DNA of 64,000 nucleotides, from contig OZ020489.1 of assembly GCA_963971405.1 (NCBI GenBank), positions 11,904,001 through 11,968,000 of the forward strand, read 5' to 3'. Positions 47,337-60,600 of this stretch are shown piece after piece. Made by a program: the position numbers and the translations under genes. Below the pieces are notes generated by a model. It was not told where the DNA came from. It was given only the letters and a program-made list of their open reading frames with translations, and did not search any database. The first letter of the stretch is position 1. Every line of letters starts with the position of its first letter. Source of the stretch: Psococerastis gibbosa (taxonomy: Eukaryota > Arthropoda > Insecta > Psocodea > Psocidae).

Positions 47337-48983
47337 CAATTGCTCCTGCGTGTTCATCGGTGTAAATGTAGCTAAAAAAAATTCATTCGACAAGAATAAG
47401 AAAAAAAGCTATTTACTTATTTTATTTTTTTTAAAGGTCTTAAAAAGATATAGGTGTCTTAATTTTGCTTATTTAGGCTCATTGTATTGTACTTAATATT
47501 GGCCAGTTGCTCCTGCGTGTTCATCGGTGTAAATGTAGCTACAAAAAATTCATTCGACAACAATACGATAAATAGCTATATACTTATTTTATTTTTTTAA
47601 AGGTCTTGATATGACACGGGTGTCTTAATTTGGCTTATATAGATTCATTGTATTGTAATTAACATTGAGCAATTGCTTCTGCGTGTTCATCGGTGTAAAT
47701 GTGGCTAAAAAAAATTCATTCGACAAGAATAAAAAAAATAGCTATTTACTTATTTTATTTTTATAAAGGTTTTAAAAAGATATAGGTGTCTTAATTTTGC
47801 TTATTTTGGCTCATTGTATCGTACTTGATATTAAACAATTGCTCCTGCGTGTTCATCGGTTTAAATGTTGCTAAAAAAAAGTTCATTCGACAAGAATAAG
47901 AAAAATAGCTATTTACTTATTTTATTTTTTTAAAGGTTTTAAAAAGATATAGGTGCCTTAATTTTGCTTATTTTGGCTCAATGCATTGTACTTAACATTG
48001 AGCAATTACTCCTGCGTGTTCATCGGTGTAAATGTAGCTAAAAAAAATTCATTCGACAAGAATAAGAAAAATAGCTATTTACTTATTTAATTTTTTTTAA
48101 AGGTCTTGAAAAGATATGGGTGTCTAAATATTGCTTATTTTGGCTCACTGTACTGTATGTAACATTAGGCAATTGCTCCAGCGTGTTCATCGGAGTAAAT
48201 GTAGCTACAAAAAATTCATTCGACAAGAATACGAAAAATAGCTATATACTTATTTTTTTTTTTAAAGGTCTTGATATGATATGAGTGTCTTAATTTTGCT
48301 TATTTTGGCTCATTGTATTGTACTTAACATTGAGCAATTGCTCCTGCGTGTTCATCGGTGTAAATGTAGCTAAAAAAAATTCATTCGACAAGAATAAGAA
48401 AAATAGCTATTTACTTATTTTATTTTTTTTAAAGGTTTTGAAATGATATAGGTGTCTTAATTTTGCTTATTTTGGCTCATTGTATTTTACTTAACATTGA
48501 GCAATTGTTCCTGCGTGTTCATCGGTGTAAATGTAGCTAAAAAAAATTCATTCGACAAGAATAAGAAAAATAGCTAATTACTTATATTATTTTTTTTAAA
48601 GGTCTTGATATGATAAGGGTGTCTTAATTTTGCTTATTTAGGCTCATTGTATTGTACTTAACATTGACCACTTGCTCCTGCGTGTTCATCGGTGTAAATG
48701 TAGCTACAAAAAATTCATTCGACAAGAATACGAAAAATAGCTAAATAGATATTTTATTTTTTTTAAAGGTCTTGATATGACACGGGTGTCGTAATTTGGC
48801 TTATTTTGGCTCAATGTTTTGTACTTAACATTGAGCAATTGCTCCTGCGTGTTCATCGGTGTAAATGTAGCTAAAAAAAATTCGTTCGACAGGAATCAGA
48901 AAAATAGCTATTTACTTATTTTATTTTTTTAAAGGTTTTAAAAAGAAATAGGTGTCTTAATTTTGCTTATTTTGGCTCAATGT

Positions 48984-51818
48984 ATTGTACTTGACATTGA
49001 GCAATTGCTCCTGCGTGTTCATCTGTTTAAATGTCGCTAAAAAAAATTCATTCGACAAGAATAAAAAAAATAGCTATTTACTTATATTATTTTTTTTAAA
49101 GGTCTTGATATGATAAGGGTGTCTAAATTTTGCTTATTTTGGCTCATTGTATTGTACTTAACATTGAGCAATTGCTCCTGCGTGTTCATCGGTGTAAATG
49201 TAGCTAAAAAAAATTCATTCGACAAGAATAAGAAAATTAGCTATATACTTATTTTATTTTTTTTAAAGGTCTTGATATGACACGGGTGTCTTAATTTGGC
49301 TTATTTTGGCTCATTGTTTTGTAATTAACATTGAGCAATTGCTTCTGCGTGTTCATCGTTGTAAATGTAGCTAAAAAAAATTCATTCGACAAGAATAAGA
49401 AAAATAGCTATTTACTTATTTTATTTTTTTAAAGGTTTTAAAAGGATATAGGTGTCTTAATTTTGCTTATTTTGGCTCATTGTATCGTACTTTATATTAA
49501 ACAATTGCTCCTGCGTGTTCATCGGTTTAAATGTTGCTAAAAAAAATTCATTCGACAAGAATAAAAAAAATAGCTATTTACTTATTTTATTTTTTTTAAA
49601 GGTCTTGATATGATAAGGGTGTCTTAATTTTGCTTATTTTGGCTCATTGTATTGTACTTAACATTGAACAATTGCTCCTGCGTGTTCATCGGTGTAAATG
49701 TAGCTAAAAAAAATTCATTCGACAAGAATAAGAAAAATAGCTATTTACTTATTTTTTTTTTTTTTTTAAAGGTTTTAAAAAGATATAGGTGCCTTAACTT
49801 TGCTTATTTTGGCTCAACGTATTGTACTTAACATTGAGCAATTGTTCCTGCGTGTTCATCGGTGTAAATGTAGCTAAAAAAAATTCATTCGATAAGAATA
49901 AGAAAAATAGCTATTTACTTATTTTATTTTTTTAAAGGTCTTAAAAAGATATAGGTGTCTTAATTTTGCTTATTTAGGCTCATTGTATTGTACTTAACAT
50001 TGGCCACTTGCTCCTGCGTGTTCGCCGGTGTAAATGTAGCTATAAAAAATTCATTCGACAAGAATAAGAAAAATAGCTATTTACTTATTTTATTTTCTTT
50101 AAAGGTCTTAAAAAGATATAGGTGTCTTAATTTTGCTTATTTAGGCTCATTGTATTATACTTAACATTGGCCACTTGCTCCTGCGTGTTCATCGGTTTAA
50201 ATAATGCTAAAAAAAATTCATTCGACAAGAATAAAGAAAATAGCTATTTACTTATTTTATTTTTTTTAAAGGTCTTGATATCATAAGGGTGTCTTAGTTT
50301 TGCTTATTGTGGCTCATTGTATTGTACTTAACATTGTGCAATTGCTCCTGCGTGTTCATCGGTGTAAATTTAGCTACAAAAAATTCATTCGACAAGAATA
50401 CGAAAAATAGCTATATACTTATTTTATTTTTTTTAAAGGTCTTGATATGACACGGGTGTCTTAATTAGGCTTATTTTGGCTCATTGTATTGTAGTAACAT
50501 TGAGCAATTGCTCCTGCGTGTTCATCGGTGTAAATGTAGCTAAAAAAAATTCATTCGACAAGAATAAGAAAAATAGCTATTTACTTATTTTATTTTTTTA
50601 AAGGTTTTAAAAAGATATATGTGTCTTAATTTTGCTTATTTTGGCTCATTGTATTGTACTTGACATTGAGCAATTGGTCCTGCGTGTTCATCGGTTTGAA
50701 ATGTTGCTAAAAAAAATTCATTCGAAAAGAATAAAAAAAATAGCTATTTACTTATTTTATTTTTTTTAAAGGTCTTGATATGATAAAGGTGTCTTAATTT
50801 TGCTTATTTTGGCTCATTGTATTGAACTTAACATTGAGCAATTGCTCCTGATTGTTCATCGGTGTAAATGTAGCTAAAAAAAATTCATTCGACAAGAATA
50901 AGAAAAATAGCTATTTACTTATTTTATTTTTTTTAAAGGTCTTAAAAAGATATAGGTGTCTTTATTTTGCTTATTTTGGCTCAATGTATTGTACTTAACA
51001 TTGAGCAATTGCTCCTGCGTGTTCATCGGTGTAAATGTAGCTAAAAAAAATTCATTCGACAAGAATAAGAAAAAAAGCTATTTACTTATTTTATTTTTTT
51101 TAAAGGTCTTAAAAAGATATAGGTGTCTTAATTTTGCTTATTTAGGCTCACTGTATTGTACTTAATATTGGCCAGTTGCTCCTGCGTGTTCATCGGTGTA
51201 AATGTAGCTACAAAAAGTTCATTCGACAACAATACGATAAATAGCTATATATTTTTTTTTTTTTTTTAAAGGTCTTGATATGACACGGGTGTCTTAATTT
51301 GGCTTATATAGATTCATTGTATTGTAATTAACATTGAGCAATTGCTTCTGCGTGTTCATCGGTGTAAATGTGGCTAAAAAAAATTCATTCGACAAGAATA
51401 AGAAAAATAGCTATTTACTTATTTTATTTTTTTAAAGGTTTTAAAAAGATATAGGTGTCTTAATTTTGCTTATTTTGGCTCATTGTATTGTACTTGACAT
51501 TGAGCAATTGCTCCTGCGTGTTCATCGGTTTAAATGTAGCTAAAAAAAATTCATTCGACAAGAATAAGAAAAATAGCTATATACTTATTTTATTTTTTAA
51601 AGGTCTTGATATGACACGGGTGTCTTAATTTGGCTTATTTTGGCTCACTGTATTGTACTTAATATTGAGCAATTGTTCCTGCGTGTTCATCGGTGTAAAT
51701 GTAGCTAAAAAAAAATTCATTCGACAAGAATAAGAAAAATAGCTATATACTTCTTTTTTTTTTTTAAAGGTCTTGATATGACACGGGTGTCTTAATTTGG
51801 TTTATTTTGGCTCATTTT
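48984..51818 (+). repeat. 17-monomer higher-order repeat, unit a (2835 bp)
   Basis: This is the first of three tandem units starting at 'attgtacttgacattg'. It has private variants 'tcatctgtttaaatgtcgc' near 49022 and 'cattgttttgtaatt' near 49314. It holds a 16-T tract at 49752-49767, where units b and c have 14, which explains most of the extra length. Confidence 0.85.
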
Positions 51819-54650
51819 ATTGTACTTGACATTGAGCAATTGCTCCTGCGTGTTCATCGGTTTAAATGTTGCTAAAAAAAATTCATTCGACAAGAATAAA
51901 AAAAATAGCTATTTACTTATATTATTTTTTTTAAAGGTCTTGATATGATAAGGGTGTCTAAATTTTGCTTATTTTGGCTCATTGTATTGTACTTAACATT
52001 GAGCAATTGCTCCTGCGTGTTCATCGGTGTAAATGTAGCTAAAAAAAATTCATTCGACAAGAATAAGAAAATTAGCTATATACTTATTTTATTTTTTTTA
52101 AAGGTCTTGATATGACACGGGTGTCTTAATTTGGCTTATTTTGGCTCATTGTATTGTAATTAACATTGAGCAATTGCTTCTGCGTGTTCATCGTTGTAAA
52201 TGTAGCTAAAAAAAATTCATTCGACAAGAATAAGAAAAATAGCTATTTACTTATTTTATTTTTTTAAAGGTTTTAAAAGGATATAGGTGTCTTAATTTTG
52301 CTTATTTTGGCTCATTGTATCGTACTTTATATTTAACAATTGCTCCTGCGTGTTCATCGGTTTAAATGTTGCTAAAAAAAATTCATTCGACAAGAATAAA
52401 AAAAATAGCTATTTACTTATTTTATTTTTTTTAAAGGTCTTGATATGATAAGGGTGTCTTAATTTTGCTTATTTTGGCTCATTGTATTGTACTTAACATT
52501 GAACAATTGCTCCTGCGTGTTCATCGGTGTAAATGTAGCTAAAAAAAATTCATTCGACAAGAATAAGAAAAATAGCTATTTACTTATTTTTTTTTTTTTT
52601 AAAGGTTTTAAAATGATATAGGTGCCTTAATTTTGCTTATTTTGGCTCAACGTATTGTACTTAACATTGAGCAATTGTTCCTGCGTGTTCATCGGTGTAA
52701 ATGTAGCTAAAAAAAATTCATTCGATAAGAATAAGAAAAATAGCTATTTACTTATTTTATTTTTTTAAAGGTCTTAAAAAGATATAGGTGTCTTAATTTT
52801 GCTTATTTAGGCTCATTGTATTGTACTTAACATTGGCCACTTGCTCCTACGTGTTCGCCGGTGTAAATGTAGCTATAAAAAATTCATTCGACAAGAATAA
52901 GAAAAATAGCTATTTACTTATTTTATTTTCTTTAAAGGTCTTAAAAAGATATAGGTGTCTTAATTTTGCTTATTTAGGCTCATTGTATTATACTTAACAT
53001 TGGCCACTTGCTCCTGCGTGTTCATCGGTTTAAATAATGCTAAAAAAAATTCATTCGACAAGAATAAAGAAAATAGCTATTTACTTATTTTATTTTTTTT
53101 AAAGGTCTTGATAACATAAGGGTGTCTTAGTTTTGCTTATTGTGGCTCATTGTATTGTACTTAACATTGTGCAATTGCTCCTGCGTGTTCATCGGTGTAA
53201 ATTTCGCTACAAAAAATTCATTCGACAAGAATACGAAAAATAGCTATATACTTATTTTATTTTTTTTAAAGGTCTTGATATGACACGGGTGTCTTAATTA
53301 GGCTTATTTTGGCTCATTGTATTGTAGTAACATTGAGCAATTGCTCCTGCGTGTTCATCGGTGTAAATGTAGCTAAAAAAAATTCATTCGACAAGAATAA
53401 GAAAAATAGCTATTTACTTATTTTATTTTTTTAAAGGTTTTAAAAAGATATAGGTGTCTTAATTTTGCTTATTTTGGCTCATTGTATTGTACTTGACATT
53501 GAGCAATTGCTCCTGCGTGTTCATCGGTTTGAAATGTTGCTAAAAAAAATTCATTCGAAAAGAATAAAAAAAATAGCTATTTACTTATTTTATTTTTTTT
53601 AAAGGTCTTGATATGATAAAGGTGTCTTAATTTTGCTTATTTTGGCTCATTGTATTGAACTTAACATTGAGCAATTGCTCCTGATTGTTCATCGGTGTAA
53701 ATGTAGCTAAAAAAAATTCATTCGACAAGAATAAGAAAAATAGCTATTTACTTATTTTATTTTTTTTAAAGGTCTTAAAAAGATATAGGTGTCTTTATTT
53801 TGCTTATTTTGGCTCAATGTATTGTACTTAACATTGAGCAATTGCTCCTGCGTGTTCATCGGTGTAAATGTAGCTAAAAAAAATTCATTCGACAAGAATA
53901 AGAAAAAAAGCTATTTACTTATTTTATTTTTTTAAAGGTCTTAAAAAGATATAGGTGTCTTAATTTTGCTTATTTAGGCTCACTGTATTGTACTTAATAT
54001 TGGCCAGTTGCTCCTGCGTGTTCATCGGTGTAAATGTAGCTACAAAAAGTTCATTCGACAACAATACGATAAATAGCTATATACTTTTTTTATTTTTTTA
54101 AAGGTCTTGATATGACACGGGTGTCTTAATTTGGCTTATATAGATTCATTGTATTGTAATTAACATTGAGCAATTGCTTCTGCGTGTTCATCGGTGTAAA
54201 TGTGGCTAAAAAAAATTCATTCGACAAGAATAAGAAAAATAGCTATTTACTTATTTTATTTTTTTAAAGGTTTTAAAAAGATATAGGTGTCTTAATTTTG
54301 CTTATTTTGGCTCATTGTATTGTACTTGACATTGAGCAATTGCTCCTGCGTGTTCATCGGTTTAAATGTAGCTAAAAAAAATTCATTCGACAAGAATAAG
54401 TAAAATAGCTATATACTTATTTTATTTTTTAAAGGTCTTGATATGACACGGGTGTCTTAATTTGGCTTATTTTGGCTCACTGTATTGTACTTAATATTGA
54501 GCAATTGTTCCTGCGTGTTCATCGGTGTAAATGTAGCTAAAAAAAAATTCATTCGACAAGAATAAGAAAAATAGCTATATACTTCTTTTTTTTTTTTAAA
54601 GGTCTTGATATGACACGGGTGTCTTAATTTGGTTTATTTTGGCTCATTTT
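51819..54650 (+). repeat. 17-monomer higher-order repeat, unit b (2832 bp)
   Basis: It matches unit c at a constant 2832 bp: 52609/55441, 53111/55943, 53789/56621. Shared private variants are 'ggctcattttattgtac', 'ttttaaaatgata' and 'cttgataacataagg', absent from unit a. Units b and c are therefore closer to each other than to unit a. Confidence 0.88.
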
Positions 54651-57482
54651 ATTGTACTTGACATTGAGCAATTGCTCCTGCGTGTTCATCGGTTTAAATG
54701 TTGCTAAAAAAAATTCATTCGACAAGAATAAAAAAAATTGCTATTTACTTATATTATTTTTTTTAAAGGTCTTGATATGATAAGGGTGTCTAAATTTTGC
54801 TTATTTTGGCTCATTGTATTGTACTTAACATTGAGCAATTGCTCCTGCGTGTTCATCGGTGTAAATGTAGCTAAAAAAAATTCATTCGACAAGAATAAGA
54901 AAATTAGCTATATACTTATTTTATTTTTTTTAAAGGTCTTGATATGACACGGGTGTCTTAATTTGGCTTATTTTGGCTCATTGTATTGTAATTAACATTG
55001 AGCAATTGCTTCTGCGTGTTCATCGTTGTAAATGTAGCTAAAAAAAATTCATTCGACAAGAATAAGAAAAATAGCTATTTACTTATTTTATTTTTTTAAA
55101 GGTTTTAAAAGGATATAGGTGTCTTAATTTTGCTTATTTTGGCTCATTGTATCGTACTTTATATTAAACAATTGCTCCTGCGTGTTCATCGGTTTAAATG
55201 TTGCTAAAAAAAATTCATTCGACAAGAATAAAAAAAATAGCTATTTACTTATTTTATTTTTTTTAAAGGTCTTGATATGATAAGGGTGTCTTAATTTTGC
55301 TTATTTTGGCTCATTGTATTGTACTTAACATTGAACAATTGCTCCTGCGTGTTCATCGGTGTAAATGTAGCTAAAAAAAATTCATTCGACAAGAATAAGA
55401 AAAATAGCTATTTACTTATTTTTTTTTTTTTTAAAGGTTTTAAAATGATATAGGTGCCTTAATTTTGCTTATTTTGGCTCAACGTATTGTACTTAACATT
55501 GAGCAATTGTTCCTGCGTGTTCATCGGTGTAAATGTAGCTAAAAAAAATTCATTCGATAAGAATAAGAAAAATAGCTATTTACTTATTTTATTTTTTTAA
55601 AGGTCTTAAAAAGATATAGGTGTCTTAATTTTGCTTATTTAGGCTCATTGTATTGTACTTAACATTGGCCACTTGCTCCTACGTGTTCGCCGGTGTAAAT
55701 GTAGCTATAAAAAATTCATTCGACAAGAATAAGAAAAATAGCTATTTACTTATTTTATTTTCTTTAAAGGTCTTAAAAAGATATAGGTGTCTTAATTTTG
55801 CTTATTTAGGCTCATTGTATTATACTTAACATTGGCCACTTGCTCCTGCGTGTTCATCGGTTTAAATAATGCTAAAAAAAATTCATTCGACAAGAATAAA
55901 GAAAATAGCTATTTACTTATTTTATTTTTTTTAAAGGTCTTGATAACATAAGGGTGTCTTAGTTTTGCTTATTGTGGCTCATTGTATTGTACTTAACATT
56001 GTGCAATTGCTCCTGCGTGTTCATCGGTGTAAATTTCGCTACAAAAAATTCATTCGACAAGAATACGAAAAATAGCTATATACTTATTTTATTTTTTTTA
56101 AAGGTCTTGATATGACACGGGTGTCTTAATTAGGCTTATTTTGGCTCATTGTATTGTAGTAACATTGAGCAATTGCTCCTGCGTGTTCATCGGTGTAAAT
56201 GTAGCTAAAAAAAATTCATTCGACAAGAATAAGAAAAATAGCTATTTACTTATTTTATTTTTTTAAAGGTTTTAAAAAGATATAGGTGTCTTAATTTTGC
56301 TTATTTTGGCTCATTGTATTGTACTTGACATTGAGCAATTGCTCCTGCGTGTTCATCGGTTTGAAATGTTGCTAAAAAAAATTCATTCGAAAAGAATAAA
56401 AAAAATAGCTATTTACTTATTTTATTTTTTTTAAAGGTCTTGATATGATAAAGGTGTCTTAATTTTGCTTATTTTGGCTCATTGTATTGAACTTAACATT
56501 GAGCAATTGCTCCTGATTGTTCATCGGTGTAAATGTAGCTAAAAAAAATTCATTCGACAAGAATAAGAAAAATAGCTATTTACTTATTTTATTTTTTTTA
56601 AAGGTCTTTAAAAGATATAGGTGTCTTTATTTTGCTTATTTTGGCTCAATGTATTGTACTTAACATTGAGCAATTGCTCCTGCGTGTTCATCGGTGTAAA
56701 TGTAGCTAAAAAAAATTCATTCGACAAGAATAAGAAAAAAAGCTATTTACTTATTTTATTTTTTTAAAGGTCTTAAAAAGATATAGGTGTCTTAATTTTG
56801 CTTATTTAGGCTCACTGTATTGTACTTAATATTGGCCAGTTGCTCCTGCGTGTTCATCGGTGTAAATGTAGCTACAAAAAGTTCATTCGACAACAATACG
56901 ATAAATAGCTATATACTTTTTTTATTTTTTTAAAGGTCTTGATATGACACGGGTGTCTTAATTTGGCTTATATAGATTCATTGTATTGTAATTAACATTG
57001 AGCAATTGCTTCTGCGTGTTCATCGGTGTAAATGTGGCTAAAAAAAATTCATTCGACAAGAATAAGAAAAATAGCTATTTACTTATTATATTTTTTTAAA
57101 GGTTTTAAAAAGATATAGGTGTCTTAATTTTGCTTATTTTGGCTCATTGTATTGTACTTGACATTGAGCAATTGCTCCTGCGTGTTCATCGGTTTAAATG
57201 TAGCTAAAAAAAATTCATTCGACAAGAATAAGAAAAATAGCTATATACTTATTTTATTTTTTAAAGGTCTTGATATGACACGGGTGTCTTAATTTGGCTT
57301 ATTTTGGCTCACTGTATTGTACTTAATATTGAGCAATTGTTCCTGCGTGTTCATCGGTGTAAATGTAGCTAAAAAAAAATTCATTCGACAAGAATAAGAA
57401 AAATAGCTATATACTTCTTTTTTTTTTTTAAAGGTCTTGATATGACACGGGTGTCTTAATTTGGTTTATTTTGGCTCATTGT
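54651..57482 (+). repeat. 17-monomer higher-order repeat, unit c (2832 bp)
   Basis: This is the third tandem unit. It ends at 57482, where the monomer continues 'tgtacttaac' and the array returns to the order seen near 2550 and 47140. One difference is 'ttattatattttttt' near 57080 against 'ttattttattttttt' in unit b. Confidence 0.88.
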
Positions 57483-57880
57483 ATTGTACTTAACATTGAG
57501 CAATTGCTCCTGCGTGTTCATCGGTGTAAATGTAGCTAAAAAAAATTCATTCGACAAGAATAAGAAAAAAAGCTATTTACTTATTTTATTTTTTTTAAAG
57601 GTCTTAAAAAGATATAGGTGTCTTTATTTTGCTTATTTTGGCTCAATGTATTGTACTTAACATTGAGCAATTGCTCCTGCGTGTTCATCGGTGTAAATGT
57701 AGCTAAAAAAAATTCATTCGACAAGAATAAGAAAAAAAGCTATTTACTTATTTTATTTTTTTTAAAGGTCTTAAAAAGATATAGGTGTCTTAATTTTGCT
57801 TATTTAGGCTCATTGTATTGTACTTAATATTGGCCAGTTGCTCCTGCGTGTTCATCGGTGTAAATGTAGCTACAAAAAAT
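57483..57880 (+). repeat. Type-B monomers leading to a 3-monomer deletion junction
   Basis: The order matches 47150-47549, including the 'gtctttattttg' monomer. At about 57880 'ttcattcgacaag' continues into 'aataag...tatttaatttt', the order seen at 48058. The intervening ~499 bp (three monomers with 'aacaatacgataaat', 'tatagattc' and 'tcgtacttgat') are absent here. Confidence 0.75.
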
Positions 57881-60600
57881 TCATTCGACAAGAATAAGAA
57901 AAATAGCTATTTACTTATTTAATTTTTTTTAAAGGTCTTGAAAAGATATGGGTGTCTAAATATTGCTTATTTTGGCTCACTGTACTGTATCTAACATTAG
58001 GCAATTGCTCCAGCGTGTTCATCGGAGTAAATGTAGCTACAAAAAATTCATTCGATAAGAATACGAAAAATAGCTATATACTTATTTTTTTTTTTAAAGG
58101 TCTTGATATGATATGAGTGTCTTAATTTTGCTTATTTTGGCTCATTGTATTGTACTTAACATTGAGCAATTGCTCCTGCGTGTTCATCGGTGTAAATGTA
58201 GCTAAAAAAAATTCATTCGACAAGAATAAGAAAAATAGCTATTTACTTATTTTATTTTTTTTAAAGGTTTTGAAATGATATAGGTGTCTTAATTTTGCTT
58301 ATTTTGGCTCATTGTATTTTACTTAACATTGAGCAATTGTTCCTGCGTGTTCATCGGTGTAAATGTAGCTAAAAAAAATTCATTCGACAAGAATAAGAAA
58401 AATAGCTAATTACTTATATTATTTTTTTTAAAGGTCTTGATATGATAAGGGTGTCTTAATTTTGCTTATTTAGGCTCAATGTATTGTACTTAACATTGAC
58501 CACTTGCTCCTGCGTGTTCATCGGTGTAAATGTAGCTACAAAAAATTCATTCGACAAGAATACGAAAAATAGCTAAATAGATATTTTATTTTTTTTAAAG
58601 GTCTTGATATGACACGGGTGTCGTAATTTGGCTTATTTTGGCTCATTGTATTGTACTTAACATTGAGCAATTGCTCCTGCGTGTTCATCGGTGAAATGTA
58701 GCTAAAAAAAATTCGTTCGACAGGAATCAGAAAAATAGCTATTTACTTATTTTATTTTTTTAAAGGTTTTAAAAAGAAATAGGTGTCTTAATTTTGCTTA
58801 TTTTGGCTCAATGTATTGTACTTGACATTGAGCAATTGCTCCTGCGTGTTCATCGGTTTAAATGTTGCTAAAAAAATTCATTCGACAAGAATAAAAAAAA
58901 TAGCTATTTATTTATATTATTTTTTTTAAAGGTCTTGATATGATAAGGGTGTCGAAATTTTGCTTATTTTGGCTCATTGTATTGTACATAACATTGAGCA
59001 ATTGCTCCTGCGTGTTCATCGGTGTAAATGTAGCTAAAAAAAATTCATTCGACAAGAATAAGAAAATTAGCTATATACTTATTTTATTTTTTTTAAAGGT
59101 CTTGATATGACACGGGTGTCTTAATTTGGCTTATTTTGGCTCATTGTATTGTAATTAACATTGAGCAATTGCTTCTGCGTGTTCATCGTTGTAAATGTAG
59201 CTAAAAAAAATTCATTCGACAAGAATAAGAAAAATAGCTATTTACTTATTTTATTTTTTAAAGGTTTTAAAAGGATATAGGTGTCTTAATTTTGCTTATT
59301 TTGGCTCATTGTATCGTACTTTATATTAAACAATTGCTCCTGCGTGTTCATCGGTTTAAATGTTGCTAAAAAAAATTCATTCGACAAGAATAAAAAAAAT
59401 AGCTATTTACTTATTTTATTTTTTTTAAAGGTCTTGATATGATAAGGGTGTCTTAATTTTGCTTATTTTGGCTCATTGTATTGTACTTAACATTGAACAA
59501 TTGCTCCTGCGTGTTCATCGGTGTAAATGTAGCTAAAAAAAATTCATTCGACAAGAATAAGAAAAATAGCTATTTACTTATTTTTTTTTTTTTTTTAAAG
59601 GTTTTAAAAAGATATAGGTGCCTTAATTTTGCTTATTTTGGCTCATTGTATTGTACTTAACATTGAACAATTGCTCCTGCGTGTTCATCGGTGTAAATGT
59701 AGCTAAAAAAAATTCATTCGACAAGAATAAGAAAAATAGCTATTTACTTATTTTTTTTTTTTTTTTAAAGGTTTTAAAAAGATATAGGTGCCTTAATTTT
59801 GCTTATTTTGGCTCAACGTATTGTACTTAACATTGAGCAATTGTTCCTGCGTGTTCATCGGTGTAAATGTAGCTAAAAAAAATTCATTCGATAAGAATAA
59901 GAAAAATAGCTATTTACTTATTTTATTTTTTTAAAGGTCTTAAAAAGATATAGGTGTCTTAATTTTGCTTATTTAGGCTCATTGTATTGTACTTAACATT
60001 GGCCACTTGCTCCTACGTGTTCGCCGGTGTAAATGTAGCTATAAAAAATTCATTCGACAAGAATAAGTAAAATAGCTATTTACTTATTTTATTTTCTTTA
60101 AAGGTCTTAAAAAGATATAGGTGTCTTAATTTTGCTTATTTAGGCTCATTGTATTATACTTAACATTGGCCACTTGCTCCTGCGTGTTCATCGGTTTAAA
60201 TAATGCTAAAAAAAATTCATTCGACAAGAATAAAAAAAATAGCTATTTACTTATTTTATTTTTTTTAAAGGTCTTGATATCATAAGGGTGTCTTAGTTTT
60301 GCTTATTGTGGCTCATTGTATTGTACTTAACATTGTGCAATTGCTCCTGCGTGTTCATCGGTGTAAATTTAGCTACAAAAAATTCATTCGACAAGAATAC
60401 GAAAAATAGCTATATACTTATTTTATTTTTTTTAAAGGTCTTGATATGACACGGGTGTCTTAATTAGGCTTATTTTGGCTCATTGTATTGTAGTAACATT
60501 GAGCAATTGCTCCTGCGTGTTCATCGGTGTAAATGTAGCTAAAAAAAATTCATTCGACAAGAATAAGAAAAATAGCTATTTACTTATTTTATTTTTTTTA
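57880..60600 (+). repeat. 2.7-kb block repeated from 48048 (offset 9832, later ~10000)
   Basis: The anchor at 48783/58615 gives 9832. After the extra monomer at 59631 the offset becomes about 9999 at 'gatatcataagg' (50277/60276). The order of subtypes is otherwise the same as 48.05-50.6 kb. Confidence 0.75.
59461..59800 (+). repeat. Exact single-monomer tandem duplication, 2 x 170 bp
   Basis: 59461-59630 and 59631-59800 are identical in my base-by-base reading. That includes the 'attgaacaattg' variant, a 16-T tract (59581-59596 and 59751-59766) and 'ggtgccttaa'. Related blocks at 49.6-49.8 kb and 55.3-55.5 kb have this monomer only once, so the extra copy is local and recent, or an assembly error. 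Confidence 0.9.

Noticed and set aside
54738..54947. Plus-strand frame of 69 codons beginning at 'ttgctattt'
   Set aside because: The start exists only because of a single change ('attgctattt' for 'atagctattt'), and the frame is satellite read-through. The frame at 60475 is likewise a TTG-start read-through.
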